Of a DNA stretch of 64,000 bases, positions 8,810 through 17,098 are shown in pieces; position 1 is the first letter of the stretch, and each line of letters starts with the position of its first letter. The DNA is from Lachnotalea sp041821265. Its GTDB lineage: Bacteria > Bacillota > Clostridia > Lachnospirales > Lachnospiraceae. The stretch covers positions 1 through 64,000 of the forward strand of contig JBGUEQ010000024.1 of assembly GCA_041821265.1 (NCBI GenBank), read 5' to 3'. The translations under genes were made by a program, and so were the position numbers. The notes under the pieces were generated by a model that searched no databases, was not told the DNA's origin, and saw only the letters and a program-made list of their open reading frames with translations.

Positions 8810-8930
8810 GTTACTATTCAGTGCCTTCATAGTTACCGCTACGTGATGCACATAAAATGCAACAAACTTGCAATTTAGCGCTATAAAATTCGGGATTTTG
8901 CTTTGCAAAACACCTCGCGTTAATGGGTTA
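8810..8930 (+). repeat. Full copy A of a ~120-bp dispersed intergenic repeat with three hairpins
   Basis: About 90% identical by eye to the copy at 42932-43050. Hairpin 1 pairs GTTACTAT-like arms with CATAGTTAC. Hairpin 2 pairs AAAATGCAA with TTGCAATTT. Hairpin 3 pairs GATTTTGC with GCAAAACACC. The repeat fills the end of the 450-bp gap between 8532 and 8990. The rest of that gap is AT-rich, and I see no other gene in it. The copy stops shortly before the start of the chemoreceptor gene. Confidence 0.8.
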
Positions 8931-8989
8931 TGAATAATTACATATTATTTTACTATATTAATAGAGGTATAGAAGAAAGAGGGATATGG

Positions 8990-10984
8990 ATGAAAAGTAT
9001 TAAAATGAAATTTTTAGTTATATTTGGATTAGTTGTTTTTTTTGTATGTTTAGGTTTAGGATCTGTTTCGTTTGTTACCTCAAGGAATGCAATTACTGTG
9101 GTTGCAGAAGAAATGCTATTAAATGTAGCTACTGAATCTGCAAAGGTTATTGAAGCTAAACTAAATTATCAATTTGGTGTTTTGAACACTTTAGCTAATT
9201 CCACATTAATAAGAGATACAACGATTTCAAAAGAGGATAAACTAGCCTACTTAGAAGAAGTAGCTACACGTGAGGGTTACAATAGCTTTGGAATTGGAGA
9301 TACATCTGGCAAGGTAATGATAATCGGTGGTATGGAAATTGATCTTAGCGAAAGAGAATATTATCAATCAGTCTTAAAGGGTAACCAAGAGGTAACAGAC
9401 CCAATTATAAGCGCATCAGATGGTAATCTTATTGTTAACTATGCCGTTCCTATTAAAGATAAGAATGATGCTATTATTGGTGTACTCATCGGTGCAAGAA
9501 ATGGTGATGAGCTCAGTAGTATGACCAATGAAATTCAGGTAGCTTCATCGGGTCAAGCTTATATGCTTAATAAGACTGGAGTTGTGGTAGCACATTATGA
9601 CCAAGAAAACGTTTTGAATCAAGTAAATATGGTTGAACTAGGTAAATCAGATGCCAGTTTGGAAGAAATGTCTAACATTGCGAAGCATACCACTAATGGT
9701 GAAACTGGATATGGATCCTATAATTATAAGGGTGTTCATAAATTGGTTGCCTATACACCAGTTGGAGGTACCGGATGGTTTATAGGAGTTACGGTTAATG
9801 AATTGGATATTTTAACAACTCTAGATTCAATGAAAATTGGATTGGTTACTATGTCTATTATTTTCTTTATTTTGGGATTAATTACAGTTTATATTATCAC
9901 TGTCGTTATGGTAAAGAATATTAAAGCCATTACATCTTCACTTAACGTTTTTTCAAAAGGTGATTTTAGTAAAAAACCTGAAATTAAAAGTAAAAGTAAA
10001 GATGAACTTGGTGAGGCACATGATTCTCTTGCCTTAATGCAATATTCAATCAGTTGTATGATTAAATCAATTCAAGGATCATCAGATACTATAGTAGATC
10101 AGACGAATAGTTTGGCATCCATTTCTCAACAAATGGCATCGGCTTCTGATAATATTTCTTTCTCAGTACAGGAAACAGGAAAAGCTACAACCTCACAAGC
10201 GGAAGGATTGTCAGATATTAATCAAATCGTAACTACTTTTGGGGAAAAGATTAATAATATTGTAATAAACATTGAAAATATTGATTCAAATACAAAAGAT
10301 ATTAATAATATGTCGACTGTTGGTAATGAGAATATGAACCAACTTAATAATTCGGTTATTATTGTAAGCAATGCCTTTACTGAATTTGCAAATAAAATTC
10401 AGGGATTAAATAATAATATCAGTCAGATTACCGAGATTACAACTGTTATTAACAATATTGCAGAACAAACTAATTTACTATCACTTAATGCAGCAATTGA
10501 AGCCGCAAGAGCTGGAGAATTTGGAAAAGGGTTTGCAGTTGTTGCATCAGAAATCAGGCAATTAGCAGAACAGTCGCAAAAATACTCACATAATATTGAT
10601 TATTTAATTAGCAATATTTCTGGCGATGCTACTATCATTATTAATACAACGGACGAATTGAGTAATGAACTTGATATGCAGGTAGGAATGATTAATAATG
10701 CAATAGATTCTTATAGAAATATTGTAACTGCTATAACTGACATTGGACAAAAAATTCAAACAGTAAGCACGGAAGCAAGTGATATTAATAATGAGAAGAT
10801 ACAAATACTCGATCGAGTAAGCGATGCATCTTCTGTTTCCGAAGAAGTTGCTTCCTCTAGTGAAGAGATTTCAGCAACAACCCAACAGCTGAATGCCTCC
10901 TCCCTAGATGTTGCTACTTCGGCAGAAAACCTTACCGCATTAACTAAGAATATGCAAGATCAAGTTGGAAAGTTTAAAATATAA
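8990..10984 (+). CDS. Methyl-accepting chemotaxis protein with dCache sensor
   Basis: Chemoreceptor of 664 residues from the ATG at 8990. That start is preceded by AAAGAGGG at about eight bases and puts MKSIKMKF directly before TM1; an in-frame ATG at 8930 would add 20 unlikely residues. TM1 is about residues 7-30. The extracytoplasmic double-Cache domain spans 35-275 with SEREYYQSVLKG, NLIVNYAVPIKD and IIGVLIGARN. TM2 is 283-307 and HAMP 308-360. The signalling domain has the hairpin tip EQTNLLSLNAAIEAARAGE and ends KNMQDQVGKFKI, like many clostridial receptors. dCache domains often bind amino acids or other small polar ligands. Monocistronic with a strong terminator. Confidence 0.93.
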   Translation: MKSIKMKFLVIFGLVVFFVCLGLGSVSFVTSRNAITVVAEEMLLNVATESAKVIEAKLNYQFGVLNTLANSTLIRDTTISKEDKLAYLEEVATREGYNSFGIGDTSGKVMIIGGMEIDLSEREYYQSVLKGNQEVTDPIISASDGNLIVNYAVPIKDKNDAIIGVLIGARNGDELSSMTNEIQVASSGQAYMLNKTGVVVAHYDQENVLNQVNMVELGKSDASLEEMSNIAKHTTNGETGYGSYNYKGVHKLVAYTPVGGTGWFIGVTVNELDILTTLDSMKIGLVTMSIIFFILGLITVYIITVVMVKNIKAITSSLNVFSKGDFSKKPEIKSKSKDELGEAHDSLALMQYSISCMIKSIQGSSDTIVDQTNSLASISQQMASASDNISFSVQETGKATTSQAEGLSDINQIVTTFGEKINNIVINIENIDSNTKDINNMSTVGNENMNQLNNSVIIVSNAFTEFANKIQGLNNNISQITEITTVINNIAEQTNLLSLNAAIEAARAGEFGKGFAVVASEIRQLAEQSQKYSHNIDYLISNISGDATIIINTTDELSNELDMQVGMINNAIDSYRNIVTAITDIGQKIQTVSTEASDINNEKIQILDRVSDASSVSEEVASSSEEISATTQQLNASSLDVATSAENLTALTKNMQDQVGKFKI

Positions 10985-10998
10985 GTAATTTAATTCAC

Positions 10999-11036
10999 AA
11001 CAAAAGAGAGATTCTTAAATGAATCTCTCTTTTGTT
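10999..11036 (+). terminator. Rho-independent terminator after the dCache receptor
   Basis: AACAAAAGAGAGATTC pairs perfectly with GAATCTCTCTTTTGTT around a 6-base loop. It starts 15 bases after the stop codon and the 3' arm is T-rich. It can also serve the convergent minus-strand gene that ends at 11087. Confidence 0.9.
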
Positions 11037-11086
11037 ATATAGCAATTTAACTTTTACAAATAGACATTTTCCAAACACTTGATACC

Positions 11087-13264
11087 TTAATAAAACATAT
11101 ATTCCATATAATATTCCTGAAATTTTTGATCCATAGAAAGAGAAATTTCTTTGGTATTTTGAGCAATTTCTTTTAGAATGGTTTCATCTTGCTTTCTATG
11201 CAAAAAGCGTGATGCTCCTGCTAAAGAGGTGTTCCCTGCTGCAATCATTTTTGATTCTAGCTCTTTTGGTAGCATACCAATTGTAATAGCCTTTTTCAAA
11301 TCCATATGATAGCCAAATCCCCCTGCAATATAGACGCGATCAATGTCCAAATAGCTTACACCAAAACGTAACATCAACGTTTCTAATCCCGCTCTGACAG
11401 CCGCCTTAGCAAGTTGAATCTCCCGTACATCCTTTTGCGTAAAAACTATTTTTTCGCCTTGTGCATTGTCTGCAATTGGATAACCTTCAGTAAAATAAGG
11501 TTCTTCCATCATTCCTGTATCATCCACTATGCTTTGCTCTACCAGTTCGGCAACAATCTCAATAACTCCTGTTCCGCATATCCCAACCGCTGCTTCCTCT
11601 TGAATTGTTTTTACTATGGTTTGATTTTCTTGTATTTTCACATTACAAATGGCTCCTGGAATACTTCCTATGCCCCATTCAATATTTCCACCCTCAAAAG
11701 CAGGTCCCGCTGCGGTTGAAGTTACCAATATTTTATCTTTGTTACCAATGGCCATTTCTCCATTTGTTCCGAGATCTATTAAAATAGAAACGGTTTCACT
11801 TTGGAATATGTCGCATACATAAATACCCGCAGTAATATCCGCCCCAACAAAAGTCGTCGTACTCGGGAGCAAAATAACACATGCCTGATCAAATGTATTT
11901 CTTTGAAATACATCTTTATAACTTAAGTCTTCTAACGTAAGGGAAACTGCTTCAAATGGATATGTGCCCAATGTTTCACAGGAGTATCCTCTTAAGAGAT
12001 GTAACATTGTTGTATTTCCTGCTATAGTAATTCGAACAATTTGATGTGATAATACCTCATATCGCTCAATCAAAGTTAGCATTCCTGTTTCCAAATCTTT
12101 TTGAATGCTTTTTTTAAGTTCTTCCTTTTTTCCTGTATTTGATGCTTGCATTCTTGCAATCACATCTGCTCCAAATTCTCTTTGGTGGTTAATTACGGTA
12201 TAAGTATGCAATGTCTTCTTACTTGTCATTCCTATCAAAGAAATAGCAAGTGTGGTGGTTCCGACATCAATTGCAAAGCCATATTCTAAATCTTGTGCTT
12301 GCTTTTCATTTTCCTCATCTGCACCTAATACTTGAAACTGCGATTCATCTTGTTCCTTTAATACAATACAGATATCGCTTTTTACTACTGCCATACATGC
12401 TAAACGCATACCAGAATCCAATTCTTTTTCTGTGAAAAACATTTCGTCTTCCTTGGTTATTTCCAGAGTTCCTTGCATCAGTTGAATCCGGCACTTTCCA
12501 CATTTACCATGGCCCCCACAAGGTGTAGGAAGAACAATATTATTTTGAAAAAGCACTTCTAACAGATTACTATTCCTAGGAGCAAGAAACAATTGTCCTT
12601 TCTTTGCACTCTGAATTTGTACAGAGATTTTCTCCTTCTCTCGCATCGGACAATTGAATTGATCACACCGGCTACAATCATGTTCCATGTGAAATTCTGA
12701 AGTATTATCTGTCAATTTAAATACCTGACAGTAGGATTTTACTGGATTATACATATATCCACTTGTAATAGAAAGTCCTAGTGTATTTTTAGCATCAACT
12801 ACATCAAATGCCATTTTCTGCATTTGCATTGGAATATCCAAAGGTGCTTCATATCGATGACAAATACCTTTTTGCTTTTCTCTGCACATATCTTTTATCT
12901 GCTCGAAAATCTCTTTCTCCATAGCAAATAGGCAGCTATCTGCCATTGCATCGACAAGCATTCCTCTTACATAATCTCCTTCGTCAAAAAATTTCCGACT
13001 ATAGGCCGAAATATTATCCCCTATCGTCATCACACAATACAATATTTCTGTATTTTTGCTTAACTTCCCTATTCCCTCTTTTATCACGTCAAAAGCTGCA
13101 GCCGCCTTTGGCTGGATTCTGTTTTGAACCTCCTCCAAAAGTTGCTCGTACGTTTCTTGCATCTCGCTATATACTGGACTATCTTCTTTACATTCCAAAA
13201 TATTCATGACGGTCTGTTGATCTGGTCTTACTTGTTTTCCATAAAAAATCCTAATATCATTCAT
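11087..13264 (-). CDS. Corrinoid-protein reductive activator (RACo/RamA-type, 2Fe-2S plus ASKHA ATPase)
   Basis: ATP-dependent reductive reactivase that returns inactive Co(II) corrinoid protein to Co(I). It has 725 residues in three parts. Residues 1-215 resemble the vitamin-B12 methionine synthase activation region and end in a Cys cluster, C197-x2-C200-x4-C205. A 2Fe-2S ferredoxin domain follows at about 216-302 with C249, C255, C258 (CGGHGKCGKC) and C290. A DUF4445/ASKHA ATPase domain covers about 328-700, with IDVGTTTLA at 332-340, VRITIAGNTTM, LIDLGTNGE and VYIAGGFGYH. The gene lies downstream of the corrinoid protein gene but behind a terminator, so it may have its own promoter. The fused N-terminal domain is the unusual part; simpler RACo proteins begin with the ferredoxin. 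Confidence 0.9.
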   Translation of the reverse strand: MNDIRIFYGKQVRPDQQTVMNILECKEDSPVYSEMQETYEQLLEEVQNRIQPKAAAAFDVIKEGIGKLSKNTEILYCVMTIGDNISAYSRKFFDEGDYVRGMLVDAMADSCLFAMEKEIFEQIKDMCREKQKGICHRYEAPLDIPMQMQKMAFDVVDAKNTLGLSITSGYMYNPVKSYCQVFKLTDNTSEFHMEHDCSRCDQFNCPMREKEKISVQIQSAKKGQLFLAPRNSNLLEVLFQNNIVLPTPCGGHGKCGKCRIQLMQGTLEITKEDEMFFTEKELDSGMRLACMAVVKSDICIVLKEQDESQFQVLGADEENEKQAQDLEYGFAIDVGTTTLAISLIGMTSKKTLHTYTVINHQREFGADVIARMQASNTGKKEELKKSIQKDLETGMLTLIERYEVLSHQIVRITIAGNTTMLHLLRGYSCETLGTYPFEAVSLTLEDLSYKDVFQRNTFDQACVILLPSTTTFVGADITAGIYVCDIFQSETVSILIDLGTNGEMAIGNKDKILVTSTAAGPAFEGGNIEWGIGSIPGAICNVKIQENQTIVKTIQEEAAVGICGTGVIEIVAELVEQSIVDDTGMMEEPYFTEGYPIADNAQGEKIVFTQKDVREIQLAKAAVRAGLETLMLRFGVSYLDIDRVYIAGGFGYHMDLKKAITIGMLPKELESKMIAAGNTSLAGASRFLHRKQDETILKEIAQNTKEISLSMDQKFQEYYMEYMFY

Positions 13265-13305
13265 ATGGTTCCTCTCAAATAATGTACAAAGACGTATTTA
13301 TTTAA

Positions 13306-13330
13306 TTAGGAAAGTTCTACGAACTTCCCT
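13306..13330. repeat. Short palindromic hairpin shared with 31362-31383
   Basis: TAGGAAAGTTC, TAC, GAACTTCCCTA form an imperfect palindrome. Nearly the same sequence recurs on the other strand at 31362-31383, in the leader of the lpd gene. Between this site and 13400 lie further small self-complementary stretches (GGCACTACGTGCC, CCTCGTGGAGAGG, TTGCTACGCAA). No gene is seen here. Confidence 0.5.
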
Positions 13331-13415
13331 ATTAAATAAAAGGCACTACGTGCCAAAATGCATACCTCGTGGAGAGGAAGTTTATTGCTACGCAATCCAC
13401 TCGCATGTAAAAAGG

Positions 13416-13453
13416 AAGCTACTGTACGATGTATAAATTTTGTACAGTAGCTT
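13416..13453 (-). terminator. Terminator after the corrinoid protein gene
   Basis: AAGCTACTGTAC pairs with GTACAGTAGCTT, a perfect 12-bp stem. On the minus strand it is followed by CCTTTTTAC. It starts 25 bases after the stop at 13478 and separates this gene from the activator at 13264. Confidence 0.8.
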
Positions 13454-13477
13454 ATCCTACTATTATCCTGATTTTAT

Positions 13478-14116
13478 TTAATTTGCTAATACAACTTCTT
13501 TTGCTTTCTCCGCACAGCTAGTAGCATCTGGTGTATAATAATCCGCTCCAATTTGACTAGCAAAGCTTTCGTTAACAGGAGCGCCGCCTACCATTACAAT
13601 ATATTTTTCGCGAAGATTCTTTTCTTTCAATTTCTCAATAACCGTCTTCATATTCGGCATAGTTGTTGTTAAAAGTGCTGACATACAAATGACATCTGCA
13701 TTTACTTCTTCTGCTTTTTCAATAAAGGTATCTGCCTCAACATCTACACCAAGATCAAAGATATCAAATCCTGCTCCTTTGAGCATCATAGCCACAAGAT
13801 TCTTACCAATATCATGTAAATCTCCTTTTACAGTTCCAATTACAGCCTTACCTACTGCTTTATTACCTACTTCAACTAATTTAGGTTCTAATATAGCAAG
13901 ACCTGCATTCATTGCTCTAGCTGCCACAAGAACTTCTGGTACAAATACTTCATTTTTCTTAAATTTTTCTCCGATAATCATCATTCCGGCTAACAAACCA
14001 TCATTTAGGATTTCTTTTGGATCAACACCCTCATCTAATGCCTGTTGTACCAATGTTTTTACATTTTTTGCTCGTCCTTTTTGTAAAAATTCTGACATTT
14101 CTTGAATAATACCCAT
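13478..14116 (-). CDS. Corrinoid (cobalamin-binding) methyl carrier protein
   Basis: Methyl-carrier subunit of a corrinoid-dependent methyltransferase system, MtaC/MtbC/MttC type, 212 residues and cytoplasmic. The N-terminal helical B12-binding-2 domain spans about 1-85 with GMMIIGEKFKKNEVFVPEVL. The Rossmann B12-binding domain spans about 90-210 and carries the DxHxxG base-off motif in GTVKGDLHDIGKN, then ICMSALLTTTMPNMK and VGGAPVNESFA. The length is normal. It starts after GGAGG at 9 bases and is divergent from the PocR/AraC gene, which probably regulates it. The gene downstream encodes its presumed reactivase. The methylated donor is set by partner methyltransferases, here most likely one of the two UroD-type proteins. 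Confidence 0.93.
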   Translation of the reverse strand: MGIIQEMSEFLQKGRAKNVKTLVQQALDEGVDPKEILNDGLLAGMMIIGEKFKKNEVFVPEVLVAARAMNAGLAILEPKLVEVGNKAVGKAVIGTVKGDLHDIGKNLVAMMLKGAGFDIFDLGVDVEADTFIEKAEEVNADVICMSALLTTTMPNMKTVIEKLKEKNLREKYIVMVGGAPVNESFASQIGADYYTPDATSCAEKAKEVVLAN

Positions 14117-14143
14117 TTTAAAACCTCCATATACTTAGTGTGC

Positions 14144-14169
14144 AACTTTTCACTACCTTTAAAGTTGCC
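14144..14169 (+). repeat. Possible diverged remnant of dispersed hairpin repeat
   Basis: AACTTTTCACTACCTTTAAA followed by GTTGCC differs from the repeat's first hairpin AACTATTCAGTACCTTTATA-GTTACC at about four positions. It lies in the leader of the corrinoid protein gene. Weak. Confidence 0.3.
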
Positions 14170-14230
14170 TTAGTTTTTGCTTTTTACATGCCGTTAATTA
14201 AATTTACATACCCCAATATGCTATACATTC

Positions 14231-14236
14231 ATTATA
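14231..14236 (-). promoter_or_regulatory. Probable -10 box of the corrinoid protein gene
   Basis: The minus strand reads TATAAT within CGTATAATGAATG, about 115 bases upstream of the corrinoid gene start. No good -35 box is seen, which would fit an activator-dependent promoter. Confidence 0.45.
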
Positions 14237-14254
14237 CGAAAATCAGCTAATTAT

Positions 14255-14329
14255 TTTGGTAATTTTTTTGGATTAATGGTATTTTATTTCGACTCTATAT
14301 GATATAATATATTTAAATTTGGTAATTTT
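14255..14329. promoter_or_regulatory. Direct repeats TTTGGTAATTTT, candidate AraC-type operators
   Basis: TTTGGTAATTTT occurs at 14255-14266 and again at 14318-14329, 63 bp apart, which is close to six helical turns. A weaker version, ATGGTATTTTA, lies between them. A TATAAT-like box (GATATAATAT) lies between them at about 14300-14310. AraC-family regulators typically bind direct repeats, so PocR/AraC autoregulation and control of the divergent corrinoid gene are likely. Confidence 0.45.
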
Positions 14330-14344
14330 ATGCGAGGTGCATTG

Positions 14345-15613
14345 ATGTCAAACTCTATTATACGGGAACCATATTTATATACCATGATTGATAAAGAACA
14401 GTTGCATGAGATGTTAGAAGCATTTCACGCTTGTGTTGGTGTCACAATTCAGATTATTGATGAGCAAGGAGAGGTTTTGATGATAATAGGAGACTCTCCT
14501 GCTTTTTGTACTCCGTTCAAGAAAAATCAGGTTGGAAAAGATTCCTGTAAAAACCTGCATTTAAATGAGTGCAAACGAAGTGTTGAATTTGGAGGTTCTT
14601 ATATCTTTTCCTGCCATGCAAACCTTAATCACATTGCTTTTCCTTTTATGAGCAAAGGTACTTTTTGGGGAGCTGTTTTAGTTGGTCCCTTTTTAATGGA
14701 AACTCCCGACTCTGTACTAATATTGGATATTGCCAAACGTTACTCCATGTCTATTGAGGAACTATTAGACCTCTATGACCGTTCTTCTGACATTATTCAA
14801 ATTTCACCTTCACGTGTAACTCAAATCAGCCGTTTGCTTTCTTTTTTATTTAATGGTCTGATTGTAGATAGTCGTTTGCAGTTTATTTTTAACCAGAATA
14901 AACTTGATCAGCAATCCAAAATCAGTGAATCCATTCAACGATACAAAAACAGCGGTGATATCTTAAATTCTTCCTATCCTTACGAAAAAGAAAAGGCTTT
15001 GATTACCAAAGTAAGAACTGGAAATGTCCAGGAAGCAAAAGGAATTTTAAATGATCTTTTAGGTTATGTACTTTTTTCTGAAGGAAATGATTTTAATACG
15101 ATAAAATCCAGAGCGATGGAGCTTTCCTCCCTTCTTTCGAGAGCGGCAATTGAAGGTGGAGCATCTACCGACCAGATTTTACGTATTAATAACCAGTTTT
15201 TAAAAACATTGTCTGAAATCTTAAATATAGAAGAACTTTGTCTGCAATTGCAAGAAATCGTAGTAGCATTTACGGACAGTATGTTCAACTATATCCCAGA
15301 TAAAAACAGCGAATTGATTAAGCGAGCTTTTGCTTATATATCCAAACATTATTCAGAGAATTTAACATTAGAAGATTTAGCCGAATATGTCCATTTAAAC
15401 CCGACTTATTTTTCTACTGTTTTCAAACAGTCCAGTGGCTCTTCCTTCAAAGAATATCTAAACATGATTCGCATTGAGGAAAGCAAACATTTGCTTTTGA
15501 ATACGAATTATGCCATTTTAGATATTGCCATCGCTGTAGGGTTTGAAGATCAGGGTTATTTTTCCAAGGTATTTAAGAAATTAACCGGTCTAACTCCGAG
15601 ACAATATCGTTAA
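14345..15613 (+). CDS. AraC-family regulator with PocR sensory domain
   Basis: Transcription factor of 422 residues. The PocR ligand-binding domain (about 10-165) carries its typical Cys-rich core: FCTPFKKNQVGKDSC, NECKRSV and FSCHANLNHIAFP. The C-terminal ~100 residues are a double helix-turn-helix AraC DNA-binding domain with HYSENLTLEDLAEYVHLNP and a final GYFSKVFKKLTGLTPRQYR. I choose the ATG at 14345 because GAGGTG lies 8 bases before it; the ATG at 14330 lies upstream of that site. PocR domains are common in regulators of B12-dependent metabolism, such as Salmonella PocR for pdu/cob. The gene is divergent from the corrinoid carrier and overlaps the convergent methyltransferase gene by four bases. 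The inducer is probably a small pathway molecule. Confidence 0.92.
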   Translation: MSNSIIREPYLYTMIDKEQLHEMLEAFHACVGVTIQIIDEQGEVLMIIGDSPAFCTPFKKNQVGKDSCKNLHLNECKRSVEFGGSYIFSCHANLNHIAFPFMSKGTFWGAVLVGPFLMETPDSVLILDIAKRYSMSIEELLDLYDRSSDIIQISPSRVTQISRLLSFLFNGLIVDSRLQFIFNQNKLDQQSKISESIQRYKNSGDILNSSYPYEKEKALITKVRTGNVQEAKGILNDLLGYVLFSEGNDFNTIKSRAMELSSLLSRAAIEGGASTDQILRINNQFLKTLSEILNIEELCLQLQEIVVAFTDSMFNYIPDKNSELIKRAFAYISKHYSENLTLEDLAEYVHLNPTYFSTVFKQSSGSSFKEYLNMIRIEESKHLLLNTNYAILDIAIAVGFEDQGYFSKVFKKLTGLTPRQYR

Positions 15614-16974
15614 CTTTTTATTACTTTTTTCTTTTCAATTGCTTCCATAAAACATGCAGTCATTTCAGCCGTATCAGGTAAAATACTAACATACTTTATT
15701 TGACCATCCACACAAATTGTAGGTACATTTGATGCTCCAAGTTTGATCATGCAAGCTACGCCTTCTTTTTCTTTGATCTTGTGTTCAATAATTACTAATT
15801 GATCCTTTATTGGTTCTGCGGCTACCCTTACTGCCTCCATATTATATTGGCATGCAGCGCAAGACTCAGAATCCAGCGTAATACAATCGATAAACACTTT
15901 TTCCTCGTTACTGTAATCAGGAAGATTATAAATAACACCCTCCATTACATCTCCTGTTTCGAAAATATCTTCAATGTCTCCATGTACCGTTTTTGTAACA
16001 GCAAGTACGTTTTCAACAGGCGTTGCATAAGGCATATCGCATCCAGGGGAAAGAATAAAACCTTTCATTCCTCCAATTTGCATACATTCTGTTGCATCCT
16101 TCATATTATCGTATGGCGTTCCAAATAGCATCGTTAATGTTAACTTAATATTTCCGCCTACCGAAACCTTATACTTTTTCGCTATTTCGACAGCATAGGA
16201 TAAATCTACATTTTCATCGATACAAAGATTATCACAGTGTATCTGACACATTTTTTCAATATTTCTAGTTGCATCTCCACACACAAACATAGATCCTAAT
16301 TTTCCCTGCTCACGAATATAATCAAATACTGATGTTGCATAAGGAGCTACAAATTCATCAAAATTATCTGGAGAAATCTGCGATGTCATAGGATCAACTA
16401 ATGCTACAATATCCACTCCGGCATCAATATACATTTGTGCGGTATGTTTTGCTACCTCCTGACAAAATTCCATTAATTCTGCTACTGCTTCTGGTTCATC
16501 AATCATATCATAGAAAATTTCGGTACCTTTCAAGTGAAGTGCCAACGTAAATGGTCCAGTAATCAAACCATAAATCGCAACATCGTTTCCAAATTTTTCT
16601 ACAATTTTTCTTGTTGCTTCTAATGCAATTGGAAAACGTCCATCTTCTTTCGTCGGTATTTTTAGATCTTGTAACGTTTTTCCCTGTTCTAGAATATGAG
16701 TAGACACAGCTGGCGGATTGTCTTTTGCATAGATTAAGCCACACCCCATAGCTTCAGCCTCTAATTGCAAATCAAATAATGACGGAATTCCATCCGGATT
16801 ATAAAGTTCAATTGCTTTTGATACCCCATTTATAATATGTTCTGTACTCTTAAAAAAGCTTTCACAATCCACATCAATTAAACTTGCCGCATGACACCCG
16901 ATAAATGGCACCCATGGAATTCTTTTTACTTCTTTACAGGTTATAGCATCAAGAACTAACTGCTTTTCACTCAT
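15610..16974 (-). CDS. UroD-superfamily methyltransferase (MtaA-like) fused to a thioredoxin-like domain
   Basis: The N-terminal ~335 residues form a UroD/MtaA-type TIM barrel (ITGPFTLALHL, VDIVALVDPMTSQISP, SVGGNIK, ILSPGCDMPYATPVENV). This family contains zinc methyltransferases that move methyl groups between corrinoid proteins and thiols, as well as haem-pathway UroD. The zinc Cys residues appear as C232 (MFVCGDATRN) and C312, but the usual His two residues before the first Cys is Phe230. The remaining ~95 residues look like a thioredoxin/glutaredoxin-type domain: CxxC in ESCAACQYN at 372-375 and a cis-Pro-like VPTI at 417-420. It has GGAGG before the ATG and AT-rich DNA with a TATAAT upstream. 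No haem gene is near. It could be the second methyltransferase, with a redox or thiol partner. Confidence 0.85.
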   Translation of the reverse strand: MSEKQLVLDAITCKEVKRIPWVPFIGCHAASLIDVDCESFFKSTEHIINGVSKAIELYNPDGIPSLFDLQLEAEAMGCGLIYAKDNPPAVSTHILEQGKTLQDLKIPTKEDGRFPIALEATRKIVEKFGNDVAIYGLITGPFTLALHLKGTEIFYDMIDEPEAVAELMEFCQEVAKHTAQMYIDAGVDIVALVDPMTSQISPDNFDEFVAPYATSVFDYIREQGKLGSMFVCGDATRNIEKMCQIHCDNLCIDENVDLSYAVEIAKKYKVSVGGNIKLTLTMLFGTPYDNMKDATECMQIGGMKGFILSPGCDMPYATPVENVLAVTKTVHGDIEDIFETGDVMEGVIYNLPDYSNEEKVFIDCITLDSESCAACQYNMEAVRVAAEPIKDQLVIIEHKIKEKEGVACMIKLGASNVPTICVDGQIKYVSILPDTAEMTACFMEAIEKKKVIKS

Positions 16975-17098
16975 TTTTTATACCTCCATCTATTTTTGAA
17001 ATACCTATTATGTTTTGAAGTATATTATATTATTTTGTTTAATACTTGCACTTTTCATTGTTTATTATGACTTTTTTTTGTTTTATATAATAGGCACT

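Noticed and set aside
14117..14344. Cobalamin riboswitch upstream of the corrinoid gene
   Set aside because: The leader shows no B12-box-like conserved core; only promoter-like elements and short repeats are visible.
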